The notes under the pieces: model-generated
Database searches by the model: none
Seen by the model: only the letters and a program-made list of their open reading frames with translations
What the model was told of the DNA's origin: nothing
In this document: one piece after another, positions 45,101 through 54,850 of the stretch
Position numbering within the stretch: the first letter of the stretch is position 1
Layout of the letters: each line of letters starts with the position of its first letter
Made by a program: the position numbers and the translations under genes
Assembly: GCF_028583425.1 (NCBI RefSeq)
Contig: NC_072796.1
Location: forward strand, 141,307,464 to 141,371,463
Source: Eublepharis macularius
Lineage: Eukaryota > Chordata > Lepidosauria > Squamata > Eublepharidae
Direction: 5' to 3'
Length of the DNA: 64,000 bases

Positions 45101-46002
45101 TCGAAGCGTTTCCGTGCAAGCGCAACAATGCAGCCACCACAGCCAAACTATTGTTCAACAATGTCTTTTCAAGATGGGGCATCGTGAGAGTCATGGACTC
45201 CGATTTAGGCTCACACTTCATCGGAGAAGTCACCCAGGAGCTTTGCAAGGCGCTAGGCATCCAGCAGCGCTTCCACATAGCCGGCCACCCTCAAGCCTCG
45301 GGCGCCATAGAAAGAACCAACCGGACCCTCAAGGAGGCTCTCCGCAAAATGGTTCGCTCCTCCGGGAGAGACTGGGATGAAAAACTCCCCATAATCCTAA
45401 TGGCCATCAGAGGCACCACCGCAGTTCACGGGCTCACCCCCCATATGGTAATGACAGGGCGAAGAATGCAGCTCCCGGAAGCCTTCTGGCTAGATACGCA
45501 GCTCCCTTCTGATATGCAGCCCGTAGTGATTAATGACGCCTGGGTCCAGGATCTGCTCTCATCCATACACGCTGTCCACATGCAAGTGGCCCAGAAGTTG
45601 GGCACCGCTCAGAAAGATATGGACCGCAAATTAGGATGGGTCAGGAACCCCAGGCAGTGGGAGGAAGGACAGCTCGTTCTGTACAGGAAGTTCTCGCAAA
45701 AGGCGCATTCACTAGCAGCCAAATGGCAGGGCCCAGTCCCCATCACGAAAAGAGTCTCCCCAGCCGTCTATCAGGTAGCTATCCAGAGAAAGACAGGAGG
45801 CACTTGGTTAAAATACTTTCACGCCTCTCAGTTAAAAGAATGGAAAGGGAAGCCGCTGCAATCTGCCCCTCCTGTGTATGACCCTGGGGGAGCCGCCACC
45901 AGCCCAGCCCCCCTCTGCCCAGTGATTCGCCAGATATCCCTTCACCCTGGGCCAGAGATACCCTGTGTCCCCTTAGACCAGACCTTTTTGGCCTTAGTAT
46001 AA
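42163..46002 (+). CDS. Retroviral pro-pol (fossil provirus)
   Basis: About 1270 residues, open in the gag frame. In order: aspartic protease (LLIDTGASLNILRP), reverse transcriptase (TVDFRALN, YVDDILVHA), connection and RNase H (CDGSSFHVGG, YTDSDWTAKA), and integrase with an H-x3-H / C-x2-C finger (HEQGH, CLSC). The integrase core has D-D-35-E spacing (IDFIGP, DSDLGSHF, GAIERTNR), followed by a GPF-like C-terminal module (KWQGPVPITKR). The stretch LLGTFNFSRDFI recalls spuma/epsilon reverse transcriptases. It looks whole. Confidence 0.9.
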   Translation, partial: GCPESQSPSVGIVAKLKPDTWGRPTVKAGIGTPGEKKKPATLLIDTGASLNILRPTLVTKGTQTPTTMQLAGFGGGMQESQVWQDIPLSVGNLATRISACANRGEDDGLLGIPFFRAEGLTIDLANGLLWRIPGGPDFVNAVHRCAALKAPLPLAPITGDPWVQDFPEVWVTDKAECGIVKGACVLIEGKDPPPQRQYKYPAEAEAGIAKTIEGLLEWDVILPMQSICNAPLWPVLKADGVTWRMTVDFRALNATTPPVAPVVAKYNEILTAIAAGSRFYSVIDLANAFHSIRLHESCWYKFAFTFRGQQYAFKRTPQGFHSSPSICHAHVVQMWERLQPSSRPHVLSYVDDILVHAPTEELARQITREVLELLRETGFKASREKAQLVQTSVKYLGLTLGPEGRTPDAQRMEVIPKLPAPTDVPSLRALLGTFNFSRDFIESFADKARPLYALLKKNTPWEWGPEQQTALAELKRSLAAAPALAHPDVTQPFFIQLAVSDKSIGATLTQQQAGTARVIAYASRNLTAVETKFSPCEKTCLALVWSLTHWEFIIGGSRTIVQTTHTPLKYILSGKIQDGQVSNARIAQWTLALVNRGVEFKKETTEPPAPYGLLVTGTEHECPLDPPPQVVWPVTWGVPLEEARQNGFTCWFCDGSSFHVGGSPRTGYGAVRVSDAHTLKGPARPHSSQAAEVQALLAVLEFEPPESPLAIYTDSDWTAKAATVWLPVWQNQGWRASDGKPVAHLQLWQQVAALLQSRSGPTQVTHVKGHQKTNSETAYWNDQADLAAKAAATENAPLLKPATDCPLHPVTTRAQARSQAQGTTGTLDLAQLQLSDPEITDLLTAGRDQTGRLMIREEEGIVWAVDAAGERHWVVPLEVRADLIQFVHEQGHRGKDLTLERVKEVGWWPGMRTEVAQWVDNCLSCAMVNADPTGPRAPLQHQRINGPWARIQIDFIGPLPPTPRGNRYCLTVIDPFSKWVEAFPCKRNNAATTAKLLFNNVFSRWGIVRVMDSDLGSHFIGEVTQELCKALGIQQRFHIAGHPQASGAIERTNRTLKEALRKMVRSSGRDWDEKLPIILMAIRGTTAVHGLTPHMVMTGRRMQLPEAFWLDTQLPSDMQPVVINDAWVQDLLSSIHAVHMQVAQKLGTAQKDMDRKLGWVRNPRQWEEGQLVLYRKFSQKAHSLAAKWQGPVPITKRVSPAVYQVAIQRKTGGTWLKYFHASQLKEWKGKPLQSAPPVYDPGGAATSPAPLCPVIRQISLHPGPEIPCVPLDQTFLALV

Positions 46003-47516
46003 AAGAAACAGTAGAATATGTAGATATAGGTGTGAATGTCAAAAGTTTTTCCAGTTCTATTCTTTAACTTCATTAGGCGGGCCCCACAGTTGGGACCCTT
46101 GGGGAAGACACGGCAACCAAAGCCAAATAGGACCACCACCGAGAGTGATTCTTAATTGGATTGTAAGCCGCATGTTCGGGAAAAAAATTGCACAGGCAAA
46201 AGAGATTTGCTGTGTGTGAAAGTGGTTGGAGAGGCTTTAGCCCAAGAGTGAATGCATTTCCAATATTGGAGACACACCAATAATGGTGATCTCTGTATTT
46301 GAAAACATTTCACCCGCCGTGCTGGTGAAGATCCCGCATCTACGTAGATTCGGGGTCTCACCTGCCAGACCCACGCTTTCGCATGATGGTCGGCTTTGGC
46401 TTTGAGGGCCGTGCCTCCCCTGGAAAAGGACCCCCAGATAGCCCAACATCCCTCTTTTACTAATGTTCATATTCGTCATGGTGAGTTGCTATACGGCGCC
46501 ACCACTTAGTACGCTTTAGTGCAAAGGTAAAAGACCCGCCAGTATTTTGTAAATATGTCACCCCCGGAATATGTTATTGGGGTGCGTTCGCCACGCACAA
46601 GGGGCAGCGTACTTCATTTACATAGCCAGGATCCCCCGCGCCAAGATGACCCCCGAATAACCCAGACCCAGTGGCGCCGGCAGATCTCGGCCGCCTCCGC
46701 CGCTTTTCGATAAACGCCGCCGAGCGCCTTCGGCTCCACTTCGGCCCTTTCCGCCAGCAGCCGCCCGCCCCACGTAATCTTTTCCCTTGCCCGTGCCGTA
46801 CAAGGGAAAAGAAGGGGGGGAGACATATTGAAGTTATAATGAAGCCATGCCAGGCCTTCCAAGTGAGGGCAACCCGAAAGTACCCCACACCCGTGTGCTT
46901 TTGCTTTGTGTGTTTCTTACCTTTAACATGAAATTGGGGCCTCCCGAGGGAGTCCCTCCAAAAATTGGTTGTCCTGCAAAACATATGACGAAAGCCCATT
47001 TTTAGGAAGGAAAGCGAGGGCCCCCGTCTGCAGCAACCCTTATAGTTAATGGAAGCCGCTCTTTAGTTTTTTTTCCATTTTAAAGCGGCAAGGCCAGGCC
47101 GAGCCGGACCGATAGCTCTCAGCCCGCAAAATAAAAATAGCCCGCCACCGAGCAAGGGGCACCTGAAGGCCACATAGTCTAGGCACCCAGGGACCCCTGG
47201 GGCGAGTTTGCATAATCCCGCCTAACGTACAGCCGACCCTTGCCCGACGCAAAGACGTCCCCCCTGAAATATACACGCTTTAGAAAGAAATCTTCGTACA
47301 GGAGTTCCCCAGAGCAACAAGCTGGAAGGCCCGCTTAGTGCTCCGGGACTTCTCGTTCGAGCCCCAATCAGTAACAGTGCTGGCAGAAATACGCCCTCCT
47401 TTTTCCCCGCTTTACTTTATTTTATTTTTGCTGCAACAAACTTAGGGAACCTGTACTTATACCCGCAGGTCTCCCCAGGATATTTTTCACTACAGAAAGG
47501 AAAAGAAGGCCAGGAG
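46003..47516 (+). other. Pol-env spacer of the provirus
   Basis: 1.5 kb without a convincing + strand frame. In simple retroviruses pol and env overlap or nearly touch. The longest open frame here is a 141-codon one on the minus strand with no recognisable content. A pyrimidine tract and CAG just before env (near 47493) could be the env splice acceptor. The origin of the spacer is unknown. Confidence 0.6.
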
Positions 47517-49904
47517 ATGAGGCACCTGGCTACTCTGTGTTTGCTCGTGCTGGCAGGCACCCTAATAGAGGGACGCCCGTCCAAATTAATGCCCTACCCC
47601 CACTGGAGATGTATCAATACACTAGCAGGAAATGAAATGATGGTCTGCAAGGTTGTGCAGCAGAGCAATATGACCACCCCCACGGATCGCACAAACTTCC
47701 GCAGTTGTGAAGAGCAGTGGATCCGACCCCCAGAGCTTGTTATTTTATGTGTGGGAGTGAAAACCATGTCCCAAGAATTAGTATGCTATTCACCTACTGA
47801 CACAGTGTCACCACTCGCTCCGATTCCTTGTATGTTTCTTCCCCGTATCAGGCCAGCCCCCACCGCAGTCCCGGTGGTAGACAAATATACCACCCCTGCC
47901 AATTTCGAAACCTCGCCATTTGTCACTGAGGCTCTCGGACCGTACTGTGAAGTTATTTTAGTGTCGGCCGCAGTATGGAAGGCAGGAGACCCCTTTAGAA
48001 TGACCATCCTACTAGGCACTACTACCACTGAATATGCATCAGTCACTATCACGCCCCCTTCAGGTGCAGTTCTCTCCTTTGCTATAGAACGCTGGGAGAA
48101 CCTGACCTGGATTGTAAAAGAGGAAGACCTAGCCAAACATGGCCCACCCGATTGGATTCTGGTTCAACAGACGCCCGAATGCCAAACCAAGCCCCTAGTA
48201 GAGAAATTTCACCGGCTTGGGCTGCTCTTTGTAAATTTGACTCACGAACCAGGCAATTATTCCCTGCTGATCCGGACCCAGGAGACCCACGCCATCCAAA
48301 TTAACCCTTTGATTGCTAGCAATGAACAATTAAGCCAAGGCGGCACGCATATAGTGGGCTCCCATGTTTTGAAAACTGACATTCGAGAGAGAGTTCTAGT
48401 CCGCCCGCAAATGTCTTTAAAAGAGATCCGCATAGACTTAGCTGAACTAAATGTAACCCAGAGGCTGCCGCAGTGCGCTCCCTATCTGGAGGCCGGTAGC
48501 AAGGGTTGGAATGCATGGCTACAACTGTGGATCGATCCCTCTCCCTCTCTCTCGCGTGCCAGACGAAGCATTGCCGACTGGACTGCTCCTGCAGCCGGAG
48601 GCTTAGCAATCATGGATTCGGTCAACATTGAGACTCTCGCTAATAAGTTTGCCCATGTCACGACTAGCATCTCCGACTTAGGTAAACCAGTGGTGCAGTC
48701 TCTAAATTCCATTTCGAATGGGCAACACGAGATCAGCTCCATTTTAGTTAACTGGGAGAGTCAAATTGAAAGAGATTTTTCTCTGCTGCTCAAAGGAACA
48801 CAGTCTTTTGAACGCAACGTGTCAATAGCCATGGCATGTATGCAAGCCCAACAATTAAATCAGGCTGTGGCCATGGGGCTAATTCGGCAAGCCACGGACG
48901 GGCATTTGCCCCTGGAAATTAAAAGATTGATTACGCCCAAATTGTCACCCATAGAACTGGAGCTTGAATCCTGGTGGTCTCTCGTAAATTCCTCATTCTC
49001 ACCGACCACCCAGGAACTTAAATTATTTTTATTAACGGCCAGTGCGCACGAGTCATTCCATGTGTATCCAGTTGTGCCTCTGGGACTCCAAGTCAGCGAC
49101 ACCGAAGTCCTCTACGCCAGACACCCTGACCATTGGGCCCGCTTCACCCCGACCGGATGGCAGCTCGTCAGCCTCCAAGGGTGCCAGCATCGAGACCAGA
49201 CCGGCTTCATTTGCCAGGACCAAGCCTTTGCACCGCATCACCCCTGTGTAGCCCCGCAAGTCGACGCCCTCAACGAATGCTCTTTCGAGGTCGCCCGGGA
49301 GAACAGCTCCGCTGTGGTCTACATTGGGAAAGGATGTGCCTGCGTGCGAACGGCCTGCGACTTTGTGGTCTTGAACTCGTTCCAGCTTAAGCCCGTGATC
49401 CCGGGAGTCAACCGCTGCTTCTGTAATCTGTCTTCAGTAGCAGTCTGCGACTTCACCTACACGGTACCGGTCTGGACCCAAGAAGAGATCCTGGTGGCAC
49501 CCTCCATCTATCGCTATGTGAAGCCCATTCCCCTTGGCATCGGTCTGGAGCTAATCCACGAGCTCCTGGCCCACCCGCAGCTCCACCGCACCCTCCAGAG
49601 CATACAGAGGGACGGGGATACCACTGCTGTGGTTGTGTCCCACAACGGCAAGGAGATTTTGGATCTTGTCCAGCGGATTAAGACCACCGGTGAGCACTCG
49701 TGGTGGGAAACCCTCTTTGGCTGGAGCCCCACTGCCACTGGAATTTACAATTTGGCTTTGCACCCGATCGTCGTTATTTTGGCTTTTCAAGTCTTGTTAT
49801 GTGCCTCGCTGCTTTATTTGGGCTGTTGGAGCCGCCGACAGCTCCAGCAACTCCAACTGTCCTACCGTTTGGATCATTACAACCCCGACCTCCCTCTGCC
49901 TTAA
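47517..49904 (+). CDS. Retroviral env (fossil provirus)
   Basis: 795 residues. It has a hydrophobic signal peptide (LATLCLLVLAGTLIEG), several N-x-S/T sites, and a furin-type RARR site near residue 350. A long heptad region in the transmembrane subunit and a cysteine-rich block follow (about 570-650: GCACVRTACDF, NRCFCNLSSVAVCDF). It ends in a membrane anchor (PIVVILAFQVLLCASLLYL) and a short tail. The large, Cys-rich transmembrane subunit differs from the compact gammaretroviral type. It looks whole. Confidence 0.87.
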   Translation: MRHLATLCLLVLAGTLIEGRPSKLMPYPHWRCINTLAGNEMMVCKVVQQSNMTTPTDRTNFRSCEEQWIRPPELVILCVGVKTMSQELVCYSPTDTVSPLAPIPCMFLPRIRPAPTAVPVVDKYTTPANFETSPFVTEALGPYCEVILVSAAVWKAGDPFRMTILLGTTTTEYASVTITPPSGAVLSFAIERWENLTWIVKEEDLAKHGPPDWILVQQTPECQTKPLVEKFHRLGLLFVNLTHEPGNYSLLIRTQETHAIQINPLIASNEQLSQGGTHIVGSHVLKTDIRERVLVRPQMSLKEIRIDLAELNVTQRLPQCAPYLEAGSKGWNAWLQLWIDPSPSLSRARRSIADWTAPAAGGLAIMDSVNIETLANKFAHVTTSISDLGKPVVQSLNSISNGQHEISSILVNWESQIERDFSLLLKGTQSFERNVSIAMACMQAQQLNQAVAMGLIRQATDGHLPLEIKRLITPKLSPIELELESWWSLVNSSFSPTTQELKLFLLTASAHESFHVYPVVPLGLQVSDTEVLYARHPDHWARFTPTGWQLVSLQGCQHRDQTGFICQDQAFAPHHPCVAPQVDALNECSFEVARENSSAVVYIGKGCACVRTACDFVVLNSFQLKPVIPGVNRCFCNLSSVAVCDFTYTVPVWTQEEILVAPSIYRYVKPIPLGIGLELIHELLAHPQLHRTLQSIQRDGDTTAVVVSHNGKEILDLVQRIKTTGEHSWWETLFGWSPTATGIYNLALHPIVVILAFQVLLCASLLYLGCWSRRQLQQLQLSYRLDHYNPDLPLP

Positions 49905-50329
49905 TGGTTATTCTTGGCGCCCCATTTGTTTTATTTATCCCTTGCTTGTTTCATCAGTTATGAACTATGCTTGTGCCTTTATGTGTACGGATCCTAAACC
50001 GGCCCCATGGACGCTCTGCTGCCGGACACCGCTCCGAGGCCCTCTTGTGGACTAGGGGGGGACGTATTCTCCCGCCTCCCAGCCTACGGCCCGTCTCCCA
50101 ACGACCGCCAGCAGCGCCACCTCCATGAGGACTAGAACTGTGTGCCTGAAGCCCTTCTCGCCGCCTGCCGACCCTGCTCTGCGGATGGACGCAGACAGCA
50201 AGGGGGGTGGAAATGTGTTTTGGAACACATGAACTAAGTTTGCTTGTTTCTGTAAATATGCAACCCAGTCTAGCAGCTGTACTGCGGACTGAGCCGTCTG
50301 TGATCTTTGCTGCTCTATTGTTTTACGTT

Positions 50330-51012
50330 TCTTATGAATTTCTTTCCATTGCTTTTATGAATTTTAACTCCCATGAATTTAGCCCCGAACTAGTCCCTCC
50401 CTCTATCTACTGCAAGTGCGCCCATGAACTTTATCCCGATGAATTTGGTTTTAACCTTTTGAATTGCCTTCTTAACCCGACTCCCTCCGCCGAGGCAGTT
50501 CTAGTCTATGAATTTGATTTTAATCCAGCCATATTGATTTGGTTTTTAATCGCAGAGTTTATTTTTCTGTCCCCCATGAGCCCTTCCGCCGCTTACCCCT
50601 CATGAATTGTTTCCACGCACTTGCTTTTATTCTTGCTGCTTTTGACTTCATGAACTATTGCTTTTAATCACATATATGTATTTATGATTTTAACCAGTTA
50701 TGAATTAGCCTACCCTCAATGAATTATGCCATGCTTGCACATTTCACTTTACCTTGTATGAATTGCTTTTAATCCTACATTCATGAATTGAACCATGAAT
50801 TGTCTTTGCTTTTAAATCTTATGCCTATGAATTGATCCATGTATATTAATTGCCCCTGGTTTTTAGTGCTTTTAACCCATCATGAATTCCGTAGGAATTA
50901 CCTTCAATCATGAATTAATCAATGTACACAATTATGAATTATTGCTATTTATATGCATGAATTGATCATTGCTGCCTATTACTATGAATTACTATTGCTA
51001 TGAATTATTACT
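50330..51012 (+). repeat. ATGAATT-rich zone in the proviral 3' untranslated part
   Basis: About 18 ATGAATT heptamers, plus near-copies such as ATGAACT, are scattered at irregular spacing in about 680 bp of otherwise varied AT-rich sequence. They are not a simple tandem repeat because the linkers differ. The stretch 49905-50329 before it, and 51013-51268 after it up to the polypurine tract, hold nothing recognisable. Confidence 0.85.
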
Positions 51013-51268
51013 ATTTATTCTGACGATTGCACTTAGCACACCCCCTGGTGTGAACCCAGAGACCTGCGGCCCATTGGCTGATCTAAATTGCACTTATTCG
51101 GTTAGGTGGTTCTCCAAACTAAATTTTTGAGTGACGCCTCCTCCCCCTTCCCTTCCCACTCCTTCCTCGCTCGAAGCCCGACCACTGGACATTGCCGACC
51201 ACCTCGCCTTTGAAGTCAAGTTCGGAGACCCGCGCGCCTGACGTCACGGGGTCTCCGAGGGGGGGAAT

Positions 51269-52658
51269 TGTTGCCAAGTAAGCCCCCCCTGCTTTAAAGC
51301 CTGCTATGAACTGTGTTAAAGTTTCCTGCATTACTGTTTCACTGCTGCACCAAAGACTGCTTTGCACGTGTGTGTTCTAATACACGTGTCAGTTTCCTGC
51401 CTGCGTGTCAATTACCCTTGCTGCTGCTATAGACTGTGTAGTTTACTGACTCCATGTCTGGTTAACTGCACAAAGGACTCTCTTTCTGGGCAGCCCTGCC
51501 CTGACCTGTATCTGGACTTCCTAGTGTGCATTTGGACTGTGTTACAAGTGTGCTCCGTGCCTGCATTGCCATCTGCCACGGACCGTGCCTGTTCCCTGTT
51601 CTGGACTGTGTTTTAAAGTGTTGTTCCCGCTGCCTCTATGGAAGCCTGCCTCATATGGGCCCAAGCCGCTGCTAGCAGCCGGGCGCCAGCCGGGGAAACC
51701 TCCAGCGAGCCTGGCTAGGCGCTCCCTGGTCAGTTCCCGCCTGGAGCCTCCCGCGGGCCGGTCGCCGAGCTTGCCCTCGCTACCGGGCAGCCTGCTATCC
51801 AGCCCCAGCTATGCCCAGCCGGCATCCATGTTCTCAGGCAGCCAGAAGACCCTGGGAAGAAGACTGCTTTGGGAAGCCATTTCGGCGAAGCGGGCACACC
51901 ACGTCCGCAGCGAGAGCCCCTCGCCCCGCTCTGCATATCTTAGGAGCCGCCCTGGAGAAGAACTAAGTGCTGACCATCCCAAGCACTTAGAGAATGCATC
52001 TCAAAGAAACCTCCGCATTCCAGAAGCTGATGACATCAGGACAAGCCCTGTCCGCTGGAACATCCTTTCAGCCCACTTGGATTTCCCCCTCCCTCTTTTG
52101 TCCCCTCTTCCTGAGGTGTCACTTATCACAATCTGATTACCAAAGTGGCCCATCCAAGCCATTCAGTAGCCCATTAGACCCTTTGTTTTAATCTGTGAGA
52201 ACCACCAAGTACAGCACCAGCCCCAGGGTACGTTTTGGGGTATTTAAGCTGGTCTCTCAGACCACTCGGTGCTCAGGCCATTCCCTATCCAGACCTCCTT
52301 GCTGTCCGTCTGTGGTTCCAGTGCTGGCATTGGGCCACCCTCGCTGTCGTGTCTCTGCTTCGCTCCAGGATTGTGAGTATTTCCCTTACCATCGTTGGGA
52401 ACCAGCTAATGCGAACGTCTCTGTATTTCATACCCTGTATTTCTTAGGTCTTGTGTGTTCTCTGTATGATTGTGCAAGCTAGGCTTACGCTACACTCAAT
52501 ACACGTGTTTGTACCTGACTCGTTGTCTGCCTCTTTTTCACTAGAGTGTCTGGGATCGGGACCTCCGTAAACATAGGTTATGATCCTCGCTTAATATTAA
52601 TAGTTACAGACTGCTACAGCTAATTCCCCATTATAATAAAAGAGCAGTTCTGGTAACA
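51269..52658 (+). repeat. 3' LTR of the provirus
   Basis: 1390 bp, matching the 5' LTR almost base for base; by eye the differences are one C fewer in the early C-run and one T/C change. The G-rich purine tract immediately before it (about 51255-51267) is the polypurine tract. Confidence 0.92.
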
Positions 52659-52662
52659 TCCC

Positions 52663-53430
52663 CATGCCTTAACCCAGCTGGTATCAGGTGCGGAGCAGGT
52701 GGCAATGCCCACCCCCACCTTAAACCAGCTGATATTAGGAGTGGAGCAGGTGGCAATGCCCGCCCCCCTTTAGCCAGCTGGTATTAGAAGTGGAACAGGT
52801 GGCAATGCCCACCATCACCTTAACCCAGCTGGTATTAGTGCCAGAGCAGCTGGCAATGGCTGCCCCCTTCAGGCAGCTGATATTAGGAGTGGAGCAGGTG
52901 GCAATGCCCGCCCCCCCCCCTTTAGCCAGCTGGTATTAGAAGTGGAACAGGTGGCAATGCCCACCATCACCTTAACCCAGCTGGTATTAGTGCCAGAGCA
53001 GCTGGCAATGGCTGCCCCCTTCAGGCAGCTGATATTAGGAGTGGAGCAGGTGGCAATGCCCGCCCCCCCTTTAGCCAGCTGGTATTAGAAGTGGAACAGG
53101 TGGCAATGCCCACCATCACCTTAACCCAGCTGGTATTAGTGCCAGAGCAGCTGGCAATGGCTGCCCCCTTCAGGCAGCTGATATTAGGAGTGGAGCAGGT
53201 GGCAATGCCCGCCCCCCCCTTTAGCCAGCTGGTATTAGAAGTGGAACAGGTGGCAATGCCCACCATCACCTTAACCCAGCTGGTATTAGTGCCAGAGCAG
53301 CTGGCAATGGCTGCCCCCTTCAAGCAGCTGGTATTAGGAGTAGAGCAGGTAGCGATGCCTGCCCCTGCTTTAACCCAACTGATATTAGGAGTGGGACAGG
53401 TGGCAATACCCATCCCCCACCAGTTTTTCA
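52663..53430 (+). repeat. Minisatellite with about 50-bp units in a three-unit, about 149-bp higher-order repeat
   Basis: Units share AGCTGGTATTAG, GAGCAGGTGGCAATGCC and a C-rich spacer. Three unit types alternate (ending in GCCCGCCCCCC, CCCACCATCACC or GGCTGCCCCCTTC) and the triplet recurs about every 149 bp. A partial unit lies just left of the provirus (about 37205-37230), so the array was split by the retrovirus. The frame is open on both strands through much of the array. Confidence 0.88.
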
Positions 53431-53705
53431 AGATGGTTCCCAGCGCCCCAGTGACAATGGGGACTACTGTTGCATTCTTCTTCCACAATCGAGTGGTTTC
53501 TATAGCCAGATCTCTATATTTAATCATTTTTTCTTGTTCTTTTTCTTTGACTCTGGCATCCCCAGGAATTGCAATGTCGATTAAGCAGATTTTTCTATTT
53601 TCACCGTCTGTTGTCTGGTGTATTATTTTCAAGGTGCCAATCAGTTTGAAATCTGAAATCCCACAAGATCTTGGCTTGTTCATTTTCTACCACCTTTTCT
53701 ACCTG
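53430..53705 (-). mobile_element. LINE ORF2 C-terminal fragment (restriction-like-endonuclease type, R4/Dong-like)
   Basis: Read on the minus strand it gives NRKICLIDIAIPGDARVKEK, KMIKYRDLAIE and VVPIVTGALGTI, the widespread C-terminal block of non-LTR retrotransposons with a PD-(D/E)xK-like endonuclease. The reading frame runs without a stop straight into the minisatellite at its C-terminal side. Clade is from memory of the motif, so moderately sure. Confidence 0.6.
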
Positions 53706-54313
53706 ATGGTCCCATGAATTCTTTGATACTGGCAAGTTATACTTTTTACACAATTACCATTATTATTATTATTATTATTATTATTTCCGAATCTTGGTTT
53801 TCTACTACAGCCTAACACGGCTCCCCCCCTGAAACTACCTCACCCCCAAATTACCCCCACCCCATGCTCCTCCTCCAAGTCTCCAGGAATTGCCCAGGCC
53901 ACAGTTAGTAACGCTACTCCCGAGTGTGGCGGTGGTTCAGAGGGGGCAAAGCTTACTTGGGGGCGCAGAGGGCAGCTCCTTATTCAGATTTCTTCCCAAC
54001 TTCAGCCTCAGGAGGAGCCAGAAGCCCCGGTCGGAGGCCGAGCGCCCCCAAAGCGGCTTCGCTTCGGTGGCGAGCGCAGACTCACGCGTCAGCGCCGGGC
54101 CCTCCCTCCAGCCCCATAAGCGGAGCGGAGGAGGGAGCTCTCCGACGGGTCGGGCCGGCCCCGCGCCGGGAATCAGAGGCGGCGCTGGCGCGAAGCTCAA
54201 AGCGAGGAGCGACGATGCAGCCCCAGCGCAGAATTCTCGGGCGCGCCGCGTTGCAGCGCCGGAGCCTTTGCCGGAGCCTCGGGAGCGGCGGCGCCGCCGA
54301 CGGGAGAGGCGCG

Positions 54314-54850
54314 ATGGCCACGCCGTACAGTCAGGAGTGGCCGTGCCCGTTCCCGCCGACGGCGCCGTACCTGGAGCAGCAGGGCGCAACCCGCCGGGGC
54401 CGCGCCGCCGGGGGCCGGAGCTGGGCTAGAAGAGGGCGCGGCCCGCCGAGGGCCTGCCGGAGCTGCTGCTGGACGGGGCGCGGGCGCGGCGCGGGCCCGG
54501 CAGGGCGCCTCCTTGGCGGGCGAGGCGCCGCCGCGGCTGTGGCTGGACCGGGCCGGCTTCGCGCCGGAGGAGCTGGCGGGGACGTCGGAGGGGCGCCGGC
54601 TGCGGGGGGCGGCCGAGCGGGCGCGGGAGAGCCGCGGCGAGGAGGACGGCTGGTCCCGCGAGCGGCGCCAGGGGAGCCGCGAGCTGCTGCTGCCCGACGA
54701 CGCCGAGGAGCGAGAGGGCGTGAGCGGCGCCCTGGGCACCGGCGGGCGGCTGCGCATCGAGGCCCCGTGTCGGGCCGCCGCCCGAGAAGCCGCTCGTGCC
54801 CATCCGAGGGGCCGCCGAGGGCAGCCCGGGCGGAGGAGAGGAGGCGGCGG
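54314..54850 (+). pseudogene. sHSP-like copy, right inverted arm, disrupted
   Basis: The ATG at 54314 begins MATPYSQEWPCPFPPTAPYL, followed by PYLEQQ, a plausible sHSP N-terminus. The alpha-crystallin-like part (LDRAGFAPEEL, SEGRRLRGAAERARESRGEE, ELLLPDDAEEREG, GGRLRIEAPCR) is in another frame, so at least one frame change separates them. Against the intact gene near 27 kb, LDVAGFAPEEL, EGRRLTVRARR, EVLLPDDANLEA and PRLCVEAP line up in order. It could be a decayed tandem paralogue or a gene with an unseen short intron, but no good splice pair was found. It faces away from its twin at 32 kb (head-to-head). Confidence 0.7.

Larger units (their letters stand above)
37231..52658 (+). mobile_element. 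Endogenous retrovirus, 15.4 kb provirus, apparently whole and young
   Basis: Order: 5' LTR, tRNA-Ala primer site, long leader, gag, pro-pol, spacer, env, long 3' untranslated part, polypurine tract, 3' LTR. LTRs begin TGTT and end AACA. A 4-bp direct repeat TCCC flanks the insertion (37227-37230 and 52659-52662). The three main frames are full length and I see no obvious breaks. The LTRs differ by about one substitution and one homopolymer length, implying a recent insertion (probably well under a million years, unless the LTRs were gene-converted). Family: gag and pol share one frame across a single UAG, as in gamma- and epsilon-type retroviruses that use read-through. Gag has a coiled coil, no CCHC knuckle and Gly/Arg-rich patches, which recalls spuma- or snakehead-virus-like lineages. 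Class placement is therefore open. At 15.4 kb it is unusually large; only about 8.2 kb is coding. Confidence 0.93.

Noticed and set aside
46574-46999. 141-codon minus-strand frame in the provirus spacer
   Set aside because: Antisense to the element, no recognisable content; not called as an accessory gene.
50207-50605. 132-codon frame after env
   Set aside because: Its YEF/HEF repeats come from the ATGAATT motif itself; no evidence of translation.
53091-53717. 208-codon + strand repeat protein
   Set aside because: Opposite strand of a minisatellite and LINE fragment; open by composition.
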